DNA from: Balaenoptera acutorostrata
Taxonomy: Eukaryota; Chordata; Mammalia; Artiodactyla; Balaenopteridae
NCBI RefSeq assembly: GCF_949987535.1
Contig: NC_080075.1
Location: 8,416,606-8,480,605 of the forward strand
DNA: 64,000 nt
Direction: 5' to 3'
Shown here: one piece after another, positions 58,232-64,000 of the stretch
Numbering within the stretch: the stretch's first letter is position 1
Layout of the letters: every line of letters starts with the position of its first letter
Notes under the pieces: generated by a model
Told to the model about the DNA's origin: nothing
The model's database searches: none
What the model saw: the letters and a program-made list of their open reading frames with translations, nothing else
Translations under genes and position numbers: made by a program

Positions 58232-58532
58232 TTTTTTTTTTTTTAATTTATTTTTATTTATTTATTTTTGGCTGTGTCGGGTCTTCGTTTCTGTGCAAGG
58301 GCTTTCTCTAGTTGCGGCACGTGGGGGCCACTCTTCATCGCGGTGCGTGGGCCTCTCATTATCGCAGCCTCCCTTGTTGCGGAGCACAGGCTCCAGACGC
58401 GCAGGCTCAGTAGTTGTGGCTCACGGGCCTAGTTGCTCTGCGGCATGTGGGATCTTCCCAGACCAGGGCTCGAACCCGTGTCTCCTGCATTAGCAGGCAG
58501 ATTCTCAACCACTGCGCCACCAGGGAAGCCCC
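58232..58532 (-). mobile_element. CHR-type SINE
   Basis: Minus-strand full-length copy: TTTTATTTATTTATTTTTGG tail at left, complement of B-box (GGGCTCGAACCC) and head (CACCAGGGAAGCCCC) at right. Perfect target duplication AAGAGATCTTTCT at 58219-58231 and 58533-58545. Confidence 0.96.
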
Positions 58533-58549
58533 AAGAGATCTTTCTGATA

Positions 58550-59025
58550 TTCAGATTTGTTCAGCTCATTCTCCTGCTGAACATCTTGTCAGGCTCTTAT
58601 TATCTTTAGAATAGAGTCCAAACACTTTGACATAGCTTCCTATCTATCCTTGAACCATCTGGTTTTCCTCTGCCTGTTTCTCTAGCTTAGTCTTCGTATC
58701 CACCCCCAATCCGACGCTCAGTGTCTTACCGTGCCCTTGCAGAATGCTACTCCCTGTACTTGGAATCGTGCCCCCAACCCCTGACCACGCACAGGATTTG
58801 TCCGGCAAGTTTCCCATCCACCTGTCCATCCTCAGCCTACATGCCACTTTCTTCTGGGCTGAGCATCCCTCCCTCCTGGCCCGAGAGTTGCCTGTTCTTC
58901 TGTCCTGGCACCTGACACGCTGTATCATCATTGCCCCCAGATCCCCGCAGACAGGGTCCTCCCTGTGTTGTCACTGTTGTGTCCTGGGCACCGAGCACAG
59001 AGCCTCGAGTTAGAAAGTGCTGAGG
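58550..59025 (+). mobile_element. L2 LINE 3' end
   Basis: Plus-strand L2 in order: AGAATAGAGTCCAAACACTT, CCGTGCCCTTGCAGAATGCT, CTCCCTGTACTTGGAATCGT, ATCATTGCCCCCAGATCCCC, GTCCTGGGCACCGAGCACAG. The CHR SINE lies just 5' of it and may have inserted into its 5' part. Confidence 0.82.
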
Positions 59026-59700
59026 GCAGATGTTACGATGAAGGGACAGAGTCATCTGTAAAATCCCAGAGCCAGCGACCAGCAGGAATGTAATGGCCTC
59101 AAGGTGCCAGTCCCTGCCTTCTGATTTGCCTACAGCCTGGTCAGGGAAATAATAACCTTTTAAATACTTGAATAATAATTGTGTTAAACCATGCAACATG
59201 GACTCCAAATGCCACTGAGGGAGGGGACGGGAGCTGGAGCAGTTGAGGCTGTTGGAGAAGCTTCACAGCACTCCTTTTGCATTACGTCACAAATCTGCTT
59301 CTTCACATCCTATAGATTTTCTCCCTCCTCACACTATACAGGTTGCTGCCCACTCACCAAAGCCGAGCCACTAGGGCCCACCCCACTCCCTCCATGGGTG
59401 ACGTCGGGTAGCCCCGAGGGTTTTGTCACATTTCAGGGGAAATCTCATCTACTGCTGCGTCGTGTGGCCACTCTGCCCATCATCACTCGCCTCCACATGA
59501 CTCTCACGTGATGTGCTGGTGTTGTCCCTTCTCTGCCCTATTTAACTTTGAAACACGTCCCAATTCGGCCTCTCCTGAGCTGTCCCTCCCCTGCAGCATG
59601 GTCCTGCGGGCAGACTGTTTCCAGAGGTTGGGGGGGGGTGTCTTCTCCCTCCTCCTTCTCCCTCCTCCTCTTTCCAACCCCCCTCTGGCTCCAGGGACCA
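59026..59700. other. Unassigned sequence with pyrimidine tract
   Basis: Includes a polypyrimidine tract at 59640-59682 (repeated CTCCTCC/TTCTCC). Otherwise nothing recognised. Confidence 0.4.
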
Positions 59701-59704
59701 GAAC

Positions 59705-59885
59705 CTGCTGTATAGGACAGGGAACTCCACTCAGTCCCCTAAATGGGAAGGAGATGACCTAAATGGGAAGGAAATCCAAAAAAGAGGGGATATGTGTATA
59801 CGTATAGCTGATTCACTTCTCTATACAGCAGAAGCTAACACAGCATTGTAAAGCAACTATACTCCAATTAAAATTAATAATAGTA
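59705..59885 (+). mobile_element. 5'-truncated L1 3' UTR
   Basis: Plus-strand L1 3' UTR: GTATAGGACAGGGAACTCCA, GAAATCCAAAAAAGAGGGGA, ACAGCATTGTAAAGCAACTA, with an AATTAATAATAGTAATAAT tail. A 20-bp unit beginning CCTAAATGGGAAGG is duplicated at 59738-59777. Confidence 0.88.
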
Positions 59886-60410
59886 ATAATAAAAGATGGC
59901 TTTCCACTTGGAAAGCATGGTGTCTTGAGTCCACGTCTGGGCATAGGTGTTGCTGATTGGACCCTAAGATGGGTCTGAAGGCTGTGGGCATGTCCAGCTG
60001 TAGCTGGGAGTGCCTGTGTCCTGCTCATGTGCTCAGGCCCTAGACCCAGGGGGCTGGAAGGAGGTGGGCTGGGTGACACTGCGGTCCCCCCCGGCTAGGC
60101 AGGGGAGGGCTGTGCCTTGTGCCCAGGGCTGACTTGGCCATCTTGGAAGTCCAGCCAGCCTGGTCTTTGGGACCCTCGGGGACAGTTTGCCCTTCATCCC
60201 ACAGCCATCCAGACTGCCACAAGGGCCCCAGAGCGCTGACGGGCTCTGCTGGTTCACAGTCCTGCCAGGTCCAAGGGCACCTACCTGTTCTTGTTTGAAG
60301 CCTTGTCTGATTTCCTGATTAAAGCAAACCCCCAGGAACGGGGGAAGTCTCATGGTCTCGGCTTACGGGCACTGCCTGTGTGGCCCGGCCCTTGGTTTGT
60401 CCTGGCTTCC
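59886..60410. other. Unassigned GC-rich sequence
   Basis: No repeat family or exon recognised. Confidence 0.35.
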
Positions 60411-60414
60411 CACT

Positions 60415-60545
60415 GACCAGCAGATGCGACACATGGACAAGTCACTGGCTTTTCTGGGTCTGTTTCCTCGTCTCTCTAATGAGGGGTTTGCATGAGGTGA
60501 TCACTGTGATTCTCTCCGGAACTTCGATTTAATAAAGTTACTATC
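60415..60545 (+). mobile_element. MIR fragment
   Basis: GGACAAGTCACTGGCTTTTC, GTCTGTTTCCTCGTCTCTCT and GCATGAGGTGATCACTGTGA fit a plus-strand MIR. Confidence 0.65.
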
Positions 60546-61920
60546 CTGAGAGTTTGGGCTGGTAGGTGAGGCACACATCCGCTTTCCTCCTTCGCTGGGT
60601 CCCAGTGAAATGAGAGATAATGAGGCGAAAAGAAGGAAGTCACAATACCCTCAGCAGACCAGAAATGCAGAGGAATGCCTAGAAGGTAAAAACGGAATGG
60701 GTTGACAAGGAAAGCAGAGCAGAGGCCGAAACAGCCCAAGACCCTGGAGAGACACGTGAGTGAGTTTTTCACGGAGCCCCGGGGAAGCCCCAAGCTCCAC
60801 GTGGTTAAATACAAAGAATGAGAACTTATGTGGAACAAATGCCCCCCGCCACCCCCCGGGAGCCCCCACTGACACTTACTGCAGATCAGAGTAGCCCAGA
60901 GCAGATCTTGCCTCCAGGATAAAACCGAGAGCGTTCTCTGAAGAAGGTGGGCAGTCTGCACAGACAGGCTCCTGGTGATGGTGCTGGGCTCTGACCGAGA
61001 ATCATTGCACAGCCTGAGGTGACCTGAGACCTCAGAACAGACATGGAGGAGAATAAAAGAGGAGCGATGATGCTCTCCAGGAGTGAAAGACCTCACACGC
61101 TTTGCACCCAGGATAAAGCTTTCTTATTTTCGGCAGTTGTGAGAGTCCCAGGCTGCCAGCCTGTCCCACTTACCCAGCTTCTCATCCAAAGGAGAGGCCT
61201 GGGGGAAATATATTCTAGCCAAACTTCAGAATTCTAAGGGTAAGAAAAATATTGCTAAACTTGTGGAAAGAAAAAGCAGGTTGCCAAAAAAGAACAGAAA
61301 TCAAACTGACAGCAGACTTCTCGTCAGCACCAGTGGTGTTGTATCTGCCAGGTTTGATGGAGATGATCTCCAACGTAGAATGCTCCTCCCTGCTACATTA
61401 TTAGTCAAGTGTGAGGACCGATAGAGGTATTTTTGTGCCTGGAGGAGCTCAGAAATTCACCTTTACATCCCGTATGGGGGAAAAAGAAGAAGTCAGTCAA
61501 AGAGGTCTTCCAGATAAAGCAAAACAACCAACACTCTAACAGCAAAAACAGGGATTGCTTGGTATACAAGAAACAGTGGCAGCCAATGATCCAGAAGAAG
61601 GGAAGAAAGCTGGAGAAAAGTGGAAATGCTTTAACAGACCCTGACTCTTGCAGGCTCTCAGGTCCAGGGGAAAGGTTTCCTCGCCAGTGGGCTGGCCATG
61701 CCCTTTGCTGTCCAGTGAGGGGTCCTGCAGCATGATGTCAGCCCTGCCAGCCCTGGCCGTGGGCTCCCACATCGTCCTCTGCTCACCAGGTGCTGCTGCT
61801 TCTACCTCTGCAGTGTTTCCAGCTTCCCTGGGAGGAGGAGGTGGTGTTGACACAATTAGGGGAGTGGAGGGGGGCGGCACGGGTATAGCTGGGCGTGGTT
61901 TGGGCCCCATAAAAGGAGCA
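60546..61920. other. Mostly unique sequence
   Basis: No firm repeat or exon. The 206-codon minus-strand frame at 60476-61096 covers this and the MIR; because it runs through a MIR and has no domain I do not treat it as coding. Confidence 0.35.
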
Positions 61921-61924
61921 AGCC

Positions 61925-62072
61925 CGTTGCTGCTTAACCCGGCTGCACTTTGGAGTCACCTGGGGAGCTTTAACACTGCCTGATACCCACGCCCATTCCT
62001 GGCTGATGACATCAGAACCTCTGGGGATGGTGCCCAGGTGACTCTGCTGTGTGGTCCCTGGGAGTTCAGGTG
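61925..62072 (+). mobile_element. MER5A-like hAT MITE
   Basis: GGCTGCACTTTGGAGTCACC, TGGGGAGCTTTAACACTGCC, ATCAGAACCTCTGGGGATGG and CAGGTGACTCTGCTGTGTGG follow the MER5A consensus order closely. Ends are degraded so the target duplication is not readable. Confidence 0.85.
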
Positions 62073-62164
62073 AATTCAGGTGGACATGAGGATACAGAGC
62101 CTTCTGCTGACGGCATGGGGCTTCCTCAGTAAAAGACAAGCTGTTCACACTGAGAAAGTCAGAC

Positions 62165-62335
62165 GTGGGAGACTTTTTTCTTCTTAATTGTCTTTTCATT
62201 TACATGAGTAATTAAAAAAATCATACACTACAGTAACATAAAGAGTAAACAGCTATCATCCCTTCCCCAGAGATAAGCCATTGTGTGTCCCTCCAGATCT
62301 TTTCTGTACTTTTACACAACGGGATGTGAAAGTAG
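62165..62335 (-). mobile_element. Possible old L1ME/HAL1 3' fragment
   Basis: CATACACTACAGTAACATAA, AGAGATAAGCCATTGTGTGT and CCAGATCTTTTCTGTAC resemble the complement of old L1 3' sequence. It may be the beginning of the element resumed at 63065. Confidence 0.45.
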
Positions 62336-63060
62336 AGCTCCTCTGCACTCTGGACTGAGGACTGTTTTGTGGTGCTTCTGCAGCTCCTGGTTCCACGGTG
62401 TGGGGAAGGCAGGGGGGCACACAGGCCCCAGCCACCTCCTCGCCTGAGAGCTGGAATCGTAGATGGAGAGAAGTTCTTTGGAGATGTCATCAGCAAGTCC
62501 ATTTCCTTCCCTGAACCTAGCCCCCTACCCTGTGCATCTGGAGGTTGTAGGAAGCACCTGGGAAGCGCCTCTCTGGACAGGTGGCACTCCTGCCAGGGCT
62601 ACGGCCAGAGTGAGGGCTGCCCAAGTGGGACCTGGCCAGAGGGGTTCCTAGAGAGTATGTGGGCCTGCAGCGGGGAGGTGGGCCCAGACCACCTGGAGGG
62701 CCCTGGCCCCACTTGGACAGGGCCTGTCCTTGGGGGCCTTCGTCCAGGTACAGGCCAGGTGATAAGCCAGGCAGGTGTCTACACAGCTTCCCCCATGGGC
62801 CTCTGGGCCTCCGTTAGCCAGGGAGTAGAGACACTTTCTTGTGGAAAGGACTCTACCCTCAAGTCCATTGGACTGGACTGGAGTGTTTCGTGCTAGAAGA
62901 GATGGGCTATTCATCTACTATTTCAGAAAGGCCCGAAAAGCTGTGGCTGAGGTGCATGCAGGTGGCGGGAACAGGTCCACAGAGCAAGTTTAGTAAGAAT
63001 GTGAGGAAGGATGCGGATGGTTTCTGCTTCACTCTAAGGCGTCCAGCTTGGTCTGTAACC
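62336..63060. other. Unassigned GC-rich block between L1-like pieces
   Basis: The 175-codon plus-strand frame at 62369-62896 has no recognised domain. If the L1-like pieces at both sides are one element, this is about 700 bp of inserted DNA. Confidence 0.35.
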
Positions 63061-63064
63061 GGTT

Positions 63065-63165
63065 ACATTTATTATACATATATATGTAATACATATATGT
63101 TATAGATGAAAATATATAACACAGCTTGCATGTATACATACATATACACACATGCATATTGGGGT
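63065..63165. repeat. AT-rich TATA/CATA simple repeat
   Basis: Alternating TACATATATATG-type sequence, low complexity. Confidence 0.8.
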
Positions 63166-63860
63166 TTACATTTTTTTTGCAAAAATGAAGTCATACTATG
63201 TTTGCATATTTTTCTGCAGATCTTTATTGAAACTTCATAATGTATTTTATAGACACTTCCGAGTCAGTAAATAGATCCACCTCATTTCTTTTAACCACTC
63301 TTTATTATCCTAAATAATTGGTTAACCATTCCCATGTCAAGGAGTGTTTATGAGATGACTGAATTTTTAATACAAATCTGGCTTCAGGGAACATATTTGC
63401 TCATTTATCTGTATGTGTTTCTGAATATTTCTATAGAACAGATTCCCAGAAGTTAATTGCTGTGTCACAGGATGAATACATTTAAGATTTTGATAGAAAC
63501 TGCCAAATGGCTGTCCAGAAAAGGTGTACCGTTTTTAAACTACCAGCAGCATATGGGCATGCCCATTTCCCACACTCTGCCAAAGATGAATAGTATCTAC
63601 CTTTTAAAATTTCCAGGAGCCTGATGGTTACGTTTGGTTATTAGTGGGACTGACCATTTTTTATATGCTTACTGGCTGTTTCCTATCGTTTGAATTGTTT
63701 TTCCATATCCTTTGCCCACTTTTCAATGGAATGTTTGCATTTTTCTTATTGCTTTATAAGAGCTCTTTATAAATCAAGGATATATATTCCCATTCTTATA
63801 TATATTGCATATATTTTCCCCTAGCATGACTCATGTCTTCAATTTTATTGAAAGCTTTCA
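63166..63860 (-). mobile_element. Very old L1ME-like 3' end
   Basis: Complement of an old L1: AAAATGAAGTCATACTATGT, AACAGATTCCCAGAAGTTAA, ACTGCCAAATGGCTGTCCAG, ATCCTTTGCCCACTTTTCAA. Strongly diverged. Confidence 0.7.
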
Positions 63861-64000
63861 CAGTATAGAAAAGGAAGAGATGAAATAAGAAGCCACCTAC
63901 TTTAGGACTGAAAAAAAAAAATGGAAGGGGCTTATGACTCACAACTTTTCACATAATGTTCAACTTTACCAATAAGAAAAAAAAAAAGTTCCAGGAATCC

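Noticed and set aside
60476..61096. 206-codon minus-strand open frame
   Set aside because: It runs through a MIR element and unique DNA and shows no recognised domain.
1..64000. A previously undescribed multi-gene system
   Set aside because: No recognisable coding exon, operon-like arrangement or RNA gene exists here. The window is explained by mammalian non-coding DNA, transposable elements and one likely promoter.
1..64000. Endogenous retrovirus or other viral insertions
   Set aside because: No paired long terminal repeats and no retroviral gene remnants were seen. The reverse-transcriptase-like pieces are of the L1 type.

Overview
This is mammalian nuclear DNA, almost certainly from a cetacean (whale or dolphin) or a very close relative such as a hippo. 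The clearest evidence is a set of about 300-bp tRNA-Glu-derived SINEs of the CHR (Cetacean-Hippo-Ruminant) type. Their heads carry the GGGACTTCCCTGG / GGGCTTCCCTGG motif, a pol III B-box (GGTTCGAGCCC) and an AATAAATAAAT tail. The ruminant-dominant BovB LINE was not seen. There are also young L1 tails of the cetartiodactyl type, older L1M, L2 and MIR copies, and hAT and Tigger-type DNA transposon remnants. No protein-coding gene, rRNA, true tRNA or CRISPR array could be supported; the many open frames are short chance frames or pieces of L1 ORF2. Layout: bases 1-16 kb are AT-rich and nearly solid L1. The main block is a degraded minus-strand L1 (about 5475-10705) that has received three CHR SINEs and one younger L1 with a 5' inversion. 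A second old minus-strand L1 (10706-12585) is split by about 340 bp of unidentified DNA. From 16 kb the sequence is mostly unique and becomes GC-richer. At about 19150-20130 lies a very strong CpG island that lacks any ATG on the plus strand for more than 1 kb and contains a good splice-donor match. It is the best candidate for a promoter and untranslated first exon, probably the only strongly gene-related signal here. From 20 to 46 kb the window is GC-rich mostly unique sequence with old MIR and L2 pieces, a few L1 tails, CHR SINEs, a CA microsatellite and a weaker CpG-rich patch (38.59-39.29 kb). From 46 to 50.4 kb there is a plus-strand L1M with recognisable ORF1-region and ORF2-region sequence, carrying a Tigger-like MITE and a younger 5'-truncated L1. 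From 50.4 to 64 kb the pattern returns to GC-rich unique DNA with L2, MIR, CHR and MER5-like elements and ends in AT-rich old L1. No cooperating gene system is visible. The interest lies in the insertion history: SINE in SINE, two SINEs at one target with three copies of the target duplication, a hAT MITE inside a CHR SINE, and an L1 inverted by twin priming. All family names come from reading against remembered consensus sequences, not from a database search, and boundaries are approximate unless a target-site duplication is given.
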